From positions 1-64,000 of the forward strand of contig JAJFVL010000040.1 in the NCBI GenBank assembly GCA_021371855.1: a stretch of 64,000 nt of DNA. The letters run 5' to 3'. The notes below the pieces were generated by a model. That model did not search any database, was not told the origin of the DNA, and worked only from the letters and a program-made list of their open reading frames with translations. A program made the translations under genes and the position numbers. The DNA is from Bacteroidales bacterium (GTDB lineage: Bacteria; Bacteroidota; Bacteroidia; Bacteroidales; VadinHA17). Each line of letters opens with the position of its first letter. The first letter of the stretch is position 1. Of this stretch, positions 15,443-22,266 are shown piece by piece.

Positions 15443-15731
15443 CGCAAGCATGTCAAAAATATTTCGTATCTTTATGTATAATATTAAAAATCTAAAGAAT
15501 TTTTAATTTGCTAAAATCGGACATACTGACAAGTTATAAACATAAATATGTGCGTAACTAGTTAGAAATGTTAACACATACTTTATATTGTCTTTATATC
15601 TTTGTTAAGCTAGGTTGAGTAAAGAAAAAGAATATAAAAACGAATATTTTTAAGTGAATAATTTTTTGTTTGTAGCTAGATTTTTGATTATTATCTTTAA
15701 GAAGTTCTTTCACACATTTATTATATAAAAA

Positions 15732-15771
15732 AAATAAAGATGCACAACTTGACAGGTCTGCATCTTTATTT
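15732..15771 (-). terminator. Hairpin terminator, probably of a short minus-strand transcript
   Basis: A 13-bp perfect stem (AAATAAAGATGCA / TGCATCTTTATTT) with a 14-base loop is followed on the minus strand by a run of eight T. It lies about 85 bases downstream of the leftward -7 boxes at 15823-15840, so it would release a short RNA or attenuate a leader. It would also work weakly in the plus direction. Confidence 0.65.
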
Positions 15772-15822
15772 TTCACCAGATAACCTTCTAAGAGCAAAGG
15801 TGTATGGTTATACGATTGTATA

Positions 15823-15860
15823 CAAATATAGACAAATATAGACATATTTAAATATATTTG
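15823..15860. promoter_or_regulatory. Divergent host-type -7 boxes
   Basis: TATATTTG, an exact TAnnTTTG match, occurs on the plus strand at 15853-15860 and twice on the minus strand (15830-15823 and 15840-15833, in a 10-bp tandem). No clear -33 TTTG was found at the expected distance for any of them. The plus box precedes a 41-codon frame; the minus boxes precede a hairpin terminator. Confidence 0.45.
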
Positions 15861-15899
15861 TGTTAATGCTCTAATATTTTATTATTAATATAATAAAAA

Positions 15900-16025
15900 T
15901 TGGCATTGAATAAAAAATTTAAAAAGAAGTTATTGCATCTTCTAAAAAGTGAAATATTCATTTTGATTTTAACATCATTGGATAGAATAGTAGAAATTAC
16001 TGACAAGATAAAAGTCTTGTTCTGA
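15900..16025 (+). CDS. Candidate small amphipathic 41-aa peptide gene
   Basis: A TTG-initiated frame: MALNKKFKKKLLHLLKSEIF, then ILILTSLDRIVEITDKIKVLF. It is strongly basic at the N-terminus and hydrophobic/amphipathic afterwards. A host-type -7 box lies 40 bases upstream (15853-15860), the frame is bounded upstream by an in-frame stop (15894-15896), and a strong terminator starts two bases after its stop. It runs against the prophage genes. A toxin- or holin-like membrane peptide is possible, but the TTG start and small size leave doubt. Confidence 0.35.
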   Translation: MALNKKFKKKLLHLLKSEIFILILTSLDRIVEITDKIKVLF

Positions 16026-16027
16026 AC

Positions 16028-16058
16028 AAAAGGGAGGTCTAAATGTCCTCCCTTTTTT
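16028..16058 (+). terminator. Intrinsic terminator after the small peptide frame
   Basis: A 10-bp perfect stem AAAAGGGAGG / CCTCCCTTTT with a nine-base loop is followed by TT on the plus strand. It starts two bases after the stop of the 41-codon frame. Confidence 0.75.
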
Positions 16059-16071
16059 ATTATAAAATAGC

Positions 16072-16109
16072 GAACCTTGAAACTGCCGTACAAACAAATT
16101 TCAAGGTTC
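16072..16109 (-). terminator. Bidirectional hairpin closing the two-gene minus-strand operon
   Basis: An 11-bp perfect stem GAACCTTGAAA / TTTCAAGGTTC with a 16-base loop, followed by T-rich sequence on both sides. It lies 20 bases downstream of the 68-aa gene on the minus strand and directly after the plus-strand terminator, so it probably serves convergent transcripts. Confidence 0.6.
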
Positions 16110-16128
16110 TTTTGTTTATGAGCAAACC

Positions 16129-16335
16129 TTATTCTTTTCTTAATAACCTGTATTCAACAAGTTGATCACAAGCTTCTTTATATTCTTTATAAGTCTTTTC
16201 CTTATCAGAAGCTTCTAGAGCATCTATAAGCTTTTCATATGCTTCTTTATATTCTTTATATAGTTTTTCATATGTGTAGCATCGGTATACTATACCGAGC
16301 ATTAATGCTGTAAATACTACTGCTGCCGTTATCAT
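16129..16335 (-). CDS. Small membrane-anchored coiled-coil protein (prophage)
   Basis: 68 residues: a membrane segment at the N-terminus (MITAAVVFTALMLGIVY) followed by a charged helix in which YKEYKEA occurs twice (residues about 26-32 and 49-55). Topology of a short anchor with a coiled coil resembles spanin-type or other small phage envelope proteins, but no family is recognised. It follows the 97-aa gene after three bases and precedes a hairpin terminator. Confidence 0.55.
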   Translation of the reverse strand: MITAAVVFTALMLGIVYRCYTYEKLYKEYKEAYEKLIDALEASDKEKTYKEYKEACDQLVEYRLLRKE

Positions 16336-16338
16336 AGC

Positions 16339-16632
16339 TTAAATGTTTATTTTATTTCTGTTATTCCTAAAAGAGCATTCTTTATTAGGAACCTCATGAA
16401 TTTCTTTTTTTGAAATGTTGTTTTTGTTCGGAGTTTCAAAAATGATGTCAAGTTCTCCATCTACAATATCAATAACAACATTTTGTTTTGTTGCGCAAGT
16501 AAGTGCCCATGCTAAATCATCAAGAATATCGATAATGTCCTCTTCTTGTTCAGGAAACATAGTTGACACCCATGATTTTAACGGATTTGGAGGCAATGTG
16601 CGTGGTCTGGGATTGGTTTCATGTGTTTTCAT
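16339..16632 (-). CDS. Small hypothetical prophage protein
   Basis: 97 residues with a proline-rich start (MKTHETNPRPRTLPPNPLKS), an acidic helix (FPEQEEDIIDILDDLAWALT), a beta hairpin (VVIDIVDGELDIIFET) and a basic polar tail. No family was recognised. It is the first gene on the minus strand at the right prophage end, with an AT-rich leader at 16635-16660 resembling those of the structural genes, and it is probably cotranscribed with the small membrane protein. Confidence 0.5.
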   Translation of the reverse strand: MKTHETNPRPRTLPPNPLKSWVSTMFPEQEEDIIDILDDLAWALTCATKQNVVIDIVDGELDIIFETPNKNNISKKEIHEVPNKECSFRNNRNKINI

Positions 16633-16742
16633 AGTTTTTTATTTTATATATCTATGTCCCAAATCACAAAAAAGCCACTTAATGCAAGATGAAGAGATAT
16701 ATATTATGGTTGTTCATAGCAATTTTCATAATAACTTTTTTT

Positions 16743-16783
16743 CTGGGATGTTTTCTTAACTTGAGAACATCCCAGTTTTATTT
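16743..16783 (+). terminator. Intrinsic terminator, plus strand
   Basis: A 10-bp perfect stem CTGGGATGTT / AACATCCCAG (extendable to about 13 bp) followed by TTTTATTT. No convincing plus-strand gene precedes it; it may end a short transcript starting near 16.65 kb or insulate the prophage end. Confidence 0.65.
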
Positions 16784-16807
16784 ATGGATAATCTATTTAA
16801 AAACAAA

Positions 16808-16833
16808 AAAGGCCTTGTCTGGGCCTTTCTGGT
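16808..16833 (-). terminator. Small hairpin terminator near the right prophage end
   Basis: On the minus strand AAAGGCC-CAGACAA-GGCCTTT is followed by a T-rich run. It would stop leftward transcription entering the prophage from the host side. The rest of 16834-16998 is AT-rich with no gene seen. Confidence 0.5.
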
Positions 16834-16998
16834 GCATTGTAGAGTAAAAATAAACACTATGTTAATACCCATAATCATTCATGTATTAATATATCAATTA
16901 AAAGAATGTTAATCACTTTTTAAAATATTTCTAAAAATAAAACATAAAAAATTCAATATTAACTATTTAAATATCATATAGTTAATAGTATAAAGTAA

Positions 16999-17112
16999 AA
17001 TCATATTATTAAAAAACATTGGAACACGATACTGCTTGATGGATCCATACCCGATAAAGAAGTTTTTTCCTGGATTGATCATTCTTACAACCTGGTTACC
17101 CATATCAGATAA
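16999..17112 (+). pseudogene. 3' remnant of an MmcQ/YjbR-type gene at the prophage border
   Basis: The plus frame reads NHIIKKHWNTILLDGSIPDK, then EVFSWIDHSYNLVTHIR and a stop at 17110. This matches the C-terminal pattern of MmcQ/YjbR proteins ('HmNKkHWNtv.LDGsiPd.e...miDhSY.LV'). An in-frame TAA lies immediately upstream (16996-16998), after which the sequence is phage-like AT-rich DNA. The rest of the gene is missing. It most likely marks the right junction of the prophage with the chromosome, with the gene's 5' part, or a restored copy, at the far left junction. Confidence 0.6.
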
Positions 17113-17191
17113 AATAATCAGTAGTTTAATAAACCGATCCTTTCTCTTCTATTTTTTAATAGCTTAGCACTCTAAAAAATTAATTTTTAAT

Positions 17192-18403
17192 ATGAAGACT
17201 CGTATCCTTATGGCAGTAATTCTTTCAGTGATTATTGCCCCATCTTATGCACAAAAGAAAAAAAACCAGTCTCCCGTTTCAAAAACAGAACAGGAAGGCT
17301 ACATATTCACAAACATAGTGGACCTTAAAGCCACATCTGTAAAAAATCAATCCCGCACCGGAACATGCTGGTGCTTTGCAACAACTTCATTTATTGAATC
17401 TGAACTCCTCCGGATGGGGAAAGGCGAATATGATCTGTCAGAAATGTATATAATCAGAGAAAACTATGTGGACAGGTTGAAAGATAATTACCTCCGACAG
17501 GGTAAGGGAAACCTCGGCCCCGGAAGTTTATCGCATGACTGGATGAGAGTATTCACAAAATATGGAGTTGTTCCTGATGAAGTTTATTCTGGTCTTAATT
17601 ACGGATCTCCCTCACATAATCATAATGAACTTCAGAGTTTTATTGATGCTGTTGCAGCTGTTCCCGTAGAGCGTAAGAACGAAAGTCCTCAGTACCATAA
17701 GATCGTTGATGCAGTACTTGATGCATATCTTGGGAAGGTACCTGAATCTTTCACCTATAAAGGGTCGACCTATACACCAAAGTCATTTGCTGAAAGTCTT
17801 GGCATTGTTCCCGAGGACTATGTTGAAATTACATCTGTCACACATTTCCCTTTCTACACCGAGGGAATTCTTGAAATACCCGATAACTGGACAATGGCAA
17901 GATTCTACAATGTGCCCCTTGACGAACTTATTGAGATCATGGATTATTCATTTAACAATGGTTATACAGTGAACTGGGACGGAGATGTAAGCGAAAAATG
18001 GTTTTCACATCAGAAAGGAATTGCAATAGTTCCCGAAACTTCAGGCCCCAATGCTTCTCCAACCGACAGGACAAGACTTGAAAAGAAGGGGCCATCCTCA
18101 TCCCAGGATGAAACTGATTATTTATCTAAACCGGGACCGGAGGTAAAAATCACCCAGGAAATGCGTCAGGTTGGATACGAAAACTTCTCAACCACCGATG
18201 ATCATCTTATGCATCTGACAGGAATAGTAAAAGACCAGAACGGCACCAAATACTATAAGACCAAAAATTCATGGGGAACCGACAGAAATCCTTTCGGAGG
18301 TTACCTTAATATGTCAGAGAGCTATGTGAGGGCCAAAACCCTTTTCATAATGGTAAATAAAAATGCAATACCCCCGGCAATTAAAACAAAACTTGGTATA
18401 TAA
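17192..18403 (+). CDS. Secreted C1-family peptidase (bleomycin hydrolase / aminopeptidase C type)
   Basis: 403 residues with a signal peptide (MKTRILMAVILSVIIAPSYA-Q). The papain-type active site is intact: VKNQSRTGTCWCFATTSF (Gln of the oxyanion hole, then catalytic Cys), DDHLMHLTGIV (His) and KTKNSWGTD (Asn). The 'R.GTCW.FA' and long insert between Cys and His are features of the C1B group. Export suggests peptide degradation in the periplasm or outside. It is the first host gene right of the prophage, stands alone, and has no recognisable -7 box in its 80-base leader. Confidence 0.85.
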   Translation: MKTRILMAVILSVIIAPSYAQKKKNQSPVSKTEQEGYIFTNIVDLKATSVKNQSRTGTCWCFATTSFIESELLRMGKGEYDLSEMYIIRENYVDRLKDNYLRQGKGNLGPGSLSHDWMRVFTKYGVVPDEVYSGLNYGSPSHNHNELQSFIDAVAAVPVERKNESPQYHKIVDAVLDAYLGKVPESFTYKGSTYTPKSFAESLGIVPEDYVEITSVTHFPFYTEGILEIPDNWTMARFYNVPLDELIEIMDYSFNNGYTVNWDGDVSEKWFSHQKGIAIVPETSGPNASPTDRTRLEKKGPSSSQDETDYLSKPGPEVKITQEMRQVGYENFSTTDDHLMHLTGIVKDQNGTKYYKTKNSWGTDRNPFGGYLNMSESYVRAKTLFIMVNKNAIPPAIKTKLGI

Positions 18404-18450
18404 ACATTCACTAAACTTTATTAATATTTTGATTATTTAATTGTTACATA

Positions 18451-18493
18451 TTCTTCTCTGTGGCACTCTGTGCCTCCTTTGTGTCTCACGGTG
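18451..18493. repeat. 10-bp periodic intergenic repeat (CTCTGTG type)
   Basis: Four degenerate 10-base units (consensus around CTCTGTG) lie between the convergent ends of the peptidase and LuxE-like genes. The minus strand reads as the CACAGAG-type repeat that I recall from intergenic regions of many bacterial genomes. Confidence 0.6.
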
Positions 18494-18507
18494 TAACGAG
18501 AATAATA

Positions 18508-19497
18508 TTATTGTACTAAAAGATTGCAGCCACGGATGTCGCTATTATCAAATCGCCCAAGTACTTCAAAACCACCATCTTCATGAAGCTTTCCCTGATC
18601 GCCGGTAGCTATGAATGAACAGGAATTAATATTTGCCAGATCAATAATATTAATTCCTCCAACACGCCCCGGTTCTGAGATCAGAGATAATGGGTCATGC
18701 GGGTCTCTTATCAACACTCTCATCCATGGAGGACAATAAAAAACACCGTCACCTTTCGAATATGCCTGGCTCATCAGTTCTGCCATACCATATTCCGAAT
18801 GAATTGAAGGTACATTTAGCTTGCTTTTAAGAATAGAATGGAGCTCGGCGCGTGTCAATTCTTTTCGTCTCCCTTTCATACCCCCGGTCTCCATTACAAT
18901 GATCCCTGAAAGATCAGGCGAGAATTTTTCGGCCAGATCAATAAGGGCAAAACTAACACCGAGCAGCAAAACCTTCCGGTTTCCATCTTTAGCGTTTTTA
19001 AGAGTCTGAATAAGGCTTTCAATATCCTCTTTATAAAATCCGCTCAGCGGATGGTTACTTTGCTTAATAAGTTTATCTGCCATATATACAAGCGATGAGC
19101 CTTTCCTTTCAGTATAGGATGGCAATAAAGCGGCAATCAGGTACTCTCCCGGATCACCGTAGAACATCCGGAATGCTTTTGTAAAACTTTCTTCGTATAA
19201 GCCCAGGTTGTTGACAAAGTGCTTACCGGGAACAACTCCGGCAGTACCGCTGCTTTCAAAGATCATTTCGACAGGAAGATCCCCGGTTACAATTTTTTTA
19301 TTTCTGAAGAATTCTACCGGGAGGAAAGGGATATCTGAAATGGTTTTAACTGCTTTCCGGTTCCTACCGAGATTGGTTATAAATTCATGATAAACGATAT
19401 TTTTATCAAGCTGATAATTAAATATTTCCAAAGCTATTTCCCGAAATCCGGTCAGACTATTAATCCCAAATATTCTATTTCGAAAATCAGCTTTCAT
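18508..19497 (-). CDS. LuxE-like acyl-protein synthetase / acyltransferase family protein
   Basis: 329 residues. FESSGTAGVVPGKHF (about 82-96) is the nucleotide-binding SSGTTG-like motif of adenylating enzymes; METGGMKGRRKELTRAEL and SEYGMAELMSQAYS (the 'EYG.tEl.sq' motif) are typical of LuxE-type proteins, and ATGDQGKLHEDGGFEVLGRFDNSDIRGCNL resembles the tGDlg motif of the ANL superfamily. It probably activates a carboxylate, perhaps a fatty acid. The ATG overlaps the lipoprotein stop (ATGA), so the pair is an operon. Substrate unknown. Confidence 0.75.
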   Translation of the reverse strand: MKADFRNRIFGINSLTGFREIALEIFNYQLDKNIVYHEFITNLGRNRKAVKTISDIPFLPVEFFRNKKIVTGDLPVEMIFESSGTAGVVPGKHFVNNLGLYEESFTKAFRMFYGDPGEYLIAALLPSYTERKGSSLVYMADKLIKQSNHPLSGFYKEDIESLIQTLKNAKDGNRKVLLLGVSFALIDLAEKFSPDLSGIIVMETGGMKGRRKELTRAELHSILKSKLNVPSIHSEYGMAELMSQAYSKGDGVFYCPPWMRVLIRDPHDPLSLISEPGRVGGINIIDLANINSCSFIATGDQGKLHEDGGFEVLGRFDNSDIRGCNLLVQ

Positions 19498-20003
19498 TTA
19501 CCCGGAAAGGTTAATGTCCCATCCGGCTGGTAAGCCCATTCGAAAGTACATTCGGAATACTCGTTTCCAAATTTGGTGTCAACAATTCTTATTTTTGCAT
19601 ATGTTTCACTATTCGTCCTGAACAACCAGATCTGGTTCGCTTTTAATGAATCAGCCCAAACAACCCATTGCGGAACAGTGAAAGAAGTCAGTTTATCAAA
19701 TTCCTGTTGAGCAGATGCGGCATTCTTAAACTCACCGACTTTATAAAAAGAATTAAGATTATTATTTGTCTGAAGCATTATATTATTCTGGGTACCATTG
19801 TCATCTAAAGTAATATCCGGAGGCGGAGTATCGAGTGTTGACACTTTTTTTGCTTTTGAGAATAAAAAACCGTAGACATAATAAGTCTGGAATTCCTGGT
19901 TAAATTTTATTTCATTATCCAAGGTTACAACAGATATATTATCTTCTTTGCTGCAACCTGTAAGTAAACAAGTTGCAAATAATATTATTAGATACCTTTT
20001 CAT
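19494..20003 (-). CDS. Lipoprotein, HmuY-like C-terminal pattern
   Basis: Taken from the second Met (20003), giving a lipoprotein signal MKRYLIILFATCLLTGC with lipobox LTGC; the frame extends eight residues further upstream but without the signal. After the Cys about 150 residues form a beta-rich domain; YAKIRIVDTKFG...CTFEWAYQPDGTLTF near the end resembles the strand pair of HmuY-family proteins (known haem binders in Porphyromonas), but the two His ligands cannot be assigned. It precedes and overlaps the LuxE-like gene. Function unproven. Confidence 0.5.
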   Translation of the reverse strand: MKRYLIILFATCLLTGCSKEDNISVVTLDNEIKFNQEFQTYYVYGFLFSKAKKVSTLDTPPPDITLDDNGTQNNIMLQTNNNLNSFYKVGEFKNAASAQQEFDKLTSFTVPQWVVWADSLKANQIWLFRTNSETYAKIRIVDTKFGNEYSECTFEWAYQPDGTLTFPGK

Positions 20004-20047
20004 CAGTGCTCGTATTTGGTAAAACATCGAAGTTTTATAAGAGACTA

Positions 20048-20055
20048 CAAAGATA
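20048..20055 (-). promoter_or_regulatory. -7 box TATCTTTG for the lipoprotein/LuxE operon
   Basis: An exact TAnnTTTG match on the minus strand, about 45 bases before the lipoprotein ATG at 20003. No clear -33 TTTG at 19-21 bases upstream. Its position favours the shorter start. Confidence 0.5.
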
Positions 20056-20161
20056 ATCTAATTCCGGGAGATGTAGAATCTTCTAAAATGAAGTGGCTGC
20101 GGATTTCCTCTGCCTACAAGGCAGTCAGGATTACTTTATACTATTGAGAAATCCATACATA

Positions 20162-20197
20162 AAAGAGAGGCTGCACTTATCTGCACAGCCTCTCTTT
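20162..20197. terminator. Bidirectional terminator after pgk
   Basis: A 12-bp perfect stem AAAGAGAGGCTG / CAGCCTCTCTTT with a 12-base loop and T-rich sequence on both sides (ATTTTAT on plus, TTTATG on minus). It lies 65 bases after the pgk stop on the minus strand. Confidence 0.7.
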
Positions 20198-20232
20198 ATT
20201 TTATATAGTATTGGGGTTCTCTTACTCCCCCA

Positions 20233-20272
20233 TTCTCCTCTTCTCCTCTTCTCCCACTCTTCTATTCTCCTC
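20233..20272. repeat. 8-bp periodic pyrimidine/purine repeat over the pgk 3' end
   Basis: Five 8-base units of TTCTCCTC type (two exact, then variants) cover the last four codons of pgk and its 3' untranslated region. In the transcript this is a purine tract rich in GAGGAGAA. Confidence 0.6.
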
Positions 20273-21524
20273 TGATAGCAGTGATCCCGGGAAGTTTTTT
20301 CCCTTCCATATATTCGAGCATGGCACCACCACCGGTAGAAACATAGCTCACTTTATCAGCGAGCTTGTTTTTGTTGATCGCAGCCACAGAATCGCCACCA
20401 CCGATAAGACTGTAGGCGCCTTTTGATGTGGCAGCAGCTATTGCTTTTGCAACAGCAGTCGTCCCCTTTGAGAATTTTTCCATCTCAAATACGCCCATCG
20501 GTCCGTTCCAGAGGATTGTCTTTGAATTTTCAATAACTTCAGAAAACTGCCTGATGGTTTTTTCTGCTATATCCAGACCCATCCAGCCATCTTCGACAGA
20601 ATTAACAGCTGAAACTTTTGTCTGGGCTTCATTATCGAACTTATCGGCATTAAGGCTGTCGACAGGAAGATAAAGATTCACTTTCTTCTCTTTTGCCTTC
20701 TCGATAAGTTTCAAAGCGAGATCAAGCTTATCCTCTTCACAAAGCGATTTCCCGATTTTTCCTCCCATTGCTTTAATAAAAGTATATGTCATTCCTCCTC
20801 CGATAATCAGGTTATCAACTCTGTTTAGAAGATTTTCAATCAGCATGATCTTATCTGATACCTTTGCTCCACCCATGATGGCGGTAAATGGCCGCTGCGG
20901 ATCTTTAAGAACCTTATCCATGGCTGCAAGTTCACTGTTAATCAGGTATCCGAACATTCTTTTGTCTTCCGGGAAATAATCAGCAATCACTGCCGTGGTT
21001 GCATGAGCACGGTGAGCGGTGCCAAATGCATCATTTACATATATTTCAGCATATCCTGAAAGCTTCTTTGCCATCTCTTTCTGTCTGACCTTCAGCTCTG
21101 CTTTTGCAGCTTTCTTCTCCTCGTCTGTTGCTGTCTCAGGAAGAATTGGTTTTCCTTCTTCTTCAGGATAAAAACGGACATTCTCAAGAAGCAGAACTTC
21201 ACCTGCCTTCATGTTTGCAGCCAACTTTGCTGTAGCTTCTCCAAGGCAATCATCGGCAAACATTACTTTTTTCCCAAGATAATTTTCAAGAACCGGAAGA
21301 ACCGGTTTAAGTGAGTACTTTTCCATCCGTCCCTCCGGTCTTCCAAGATGGGACATAAGAATTACCGAACCACCGTCGCTAAGAATCTTTTTAATTGTCG
21401 GCAAAGCTCCCCTTATCCGGGTATCATCGGTTACAGTAAAAGTTTTCTTGTCGAGAGGAACATTAAAGTCAACCCTGACAATTGTTTTCTTCCCTTTGAA
21501 GTTAAAATCCTGAATCATTTTCAT
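20262..21524 (-). CDS. pgk: Phosphoglycerate kinase
   Basis: 420 residues, normal for the bacterial enzyme. Landmarks: [13 protein letters not shown] (17-28), [10 protein letters not shown] (substrate loop), [21 protein letters not shown], the hinge [20 protein letters not shown], and [10 protein letters not shown] near the end. It converts 1,3-bisphosphoglycerate and ADP to 3-phosphoglycerate and ATP in glycolysis. The ATG is 21524. The last codons lie in an 8-bp repeat, giving a slightly unusual GE tail. It stands divergent from tpx with its own -7 box. Confidence 0.95.
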   Translation of the reverse strand: MKMIQDFNFKGKKTIVRVDFNVPLDKKTFTVTDDTRIRGALPTIKKILSDGGSVILMSHLGRPEGRMEKYSLKPVLPVLENYLGKKVMFADDCLGEATAKLAANMKAGEVLLLENVRFYPEEEGKPILPETATDEEKKAAKAELKVRQKEMAKKLSGYAEIYVNDAFGTAHRAHATTAVIADYFPEDKRMFGYLINSELAAMDKVLKDPQRPFTAIMGGAKVSDKIMLIENLLNRVDNLIIGGGMTYTFIKAMGGKIGKSLCEEDKLDLALKLIEKAKEKKVNLYLPVDSLNADKFDNEAQTKVSAVNSVEDGWMGLDIAEKTIRQFSEVIENSKTILWNGPMGVFEMEKFSKGTTAVAKAIAAATSKGAYSLIGGGDSVAAINKNKLADKVSYVSTGGGAMLEYMEGKKLPGITAIRGE

Positions 21525-21563
21525 AGATCAATATTTTTATTTTACTTATGAAATTTCTAATTA

Positions 21564-21571
21564 CAAACCTA
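21564..21571 (-). promoter_or_regulatory. -7 box TAGGTTTG for pgk
   Basis: An exact TAnnTTTG match on the minus strand 40 bases upstream of the pgk ATG, in the 197-base divergent gap to tpx. No convincing -33 element. Confidence 0.45.
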
Positions 21572-21721
21572 CACCTTTTTTGGAAATATTCATTTGCCGG
21601 AAATCAACTTATTATAAGAATAAGAGTAGAGATAATATCTTTTGCTCTTTATGTGATGAACATAACATTGCTTTCAAATGTTCCCTTTCTTAAAAGATTA
21701 TTTAAATTTGAAGAAAAAGAT

Positions 21722-22219
21722 ATGGCAAAAATTACATTAAAAGGAAATACGGTAAATACATCGGGTACCCTACCGTTAGAAGGAAGCAAAGCTCCTGATT
21801 TTAACCTTGTAAAATCTGACCTTGGTAATCTGTCATTATCAGACCTTAAGGGGAAAAAACTTATCCTTAGCATATCCCCGAGTCTTGATACTTCGGTTTG
21901 TGCAACCTCAGTCCGCAAATTCAACCAGCTTGCTGCAGGAAAAACAAATACAATGGTGTTGGCTATTACAAAGGACCTTCCATTTGCTCATGACCGTTTC
22001 TGCACTACTGAAGGGATTACGAATGTTGTTCCCCTTTCTGGATTTCGTGATTCCGCTTTTGGAAGATCATACGGTGTCGAAATTATCGACGGACCGTTTG
22101 CAGGCCTTTATGCACGCAGTATAGTTGTCATTGACGAAAAAGGGAACATTGTATATACACAACTTGTCCCGGAGATCGCTGAAGAACCTGACTATAATGC
22201 AGCTCTTGCCGCTTTGTGA
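21722..22219 (+). CDS. tpx: Thiol peroxidase (Tpx)
   Basis: 165 residues from the ATG at 21722. The open frame continues 58 residues further upstream, but that part is a random-looking hydrophobic extension; the start used gives MAKITLKGNTVNT, the family's usual N-terminus. Peroxidatic Cys60 lies in SPSLDTSVCATSVRKFN, and Cys94 in RFCTTEGITNV is the resolving Cys of atypical two-Cys Tpx. It reduces hydroperoxides using thioredoxin in the cytoplasm. First gene of a long plus-strand run. Confidence 0.9.
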   Translation: MAKITLKGNTVNTSGTLPLEGSKAPDFNLVKSDLGNLSLSDLKGKKLILSISPSLDTSVCATSVRKFNQLAAGKTNTMVLAITKDLPFAHDRFCTTEGITNVVPLSGFRDSAFGRSYGVEIIDGPFAGLYARSIVVIDEKGNIVYTQLVPEIAEEPDYNAALAAL

Positions 22220-22266
22220 CGCATTGAACGATTAGTTTACTGTTTTCAGAAAAGAATAATTTAACA

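Noticed and set aside
15254..15481. Plus-strand 75-codon frame over the inverted-repeat region
   Set aside because: It runs through the repeats and palindrome, has no family resemblance and a random-looking composition; better explained as control DNA.
15594..15845. Minus-strand 83-codon frame
   Set aside because: It starts inside a -7 box and reads through a strong 13-bp terminator hairpin; the peptide is AT-driven low complexity.
15863..16093. Minus-strand 76-codon frame
   Set aside because: It crosses two terminator hairpins and is antisense to the better-supported 41-codon frame.
16415..16759. Plus-strand 114-codon frame
   Set aside because: Antisense to the 97-aa gene, which has the leader motif and operon context; the frame ends inside a terminator.
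21548..21721. 58-residue N-terminal extension of Tpx
   Set aside because: The extension is not like any signal or domain, and the internal ATG gives the exact family N-terminus; the extension overlaps the pgk promoter region.
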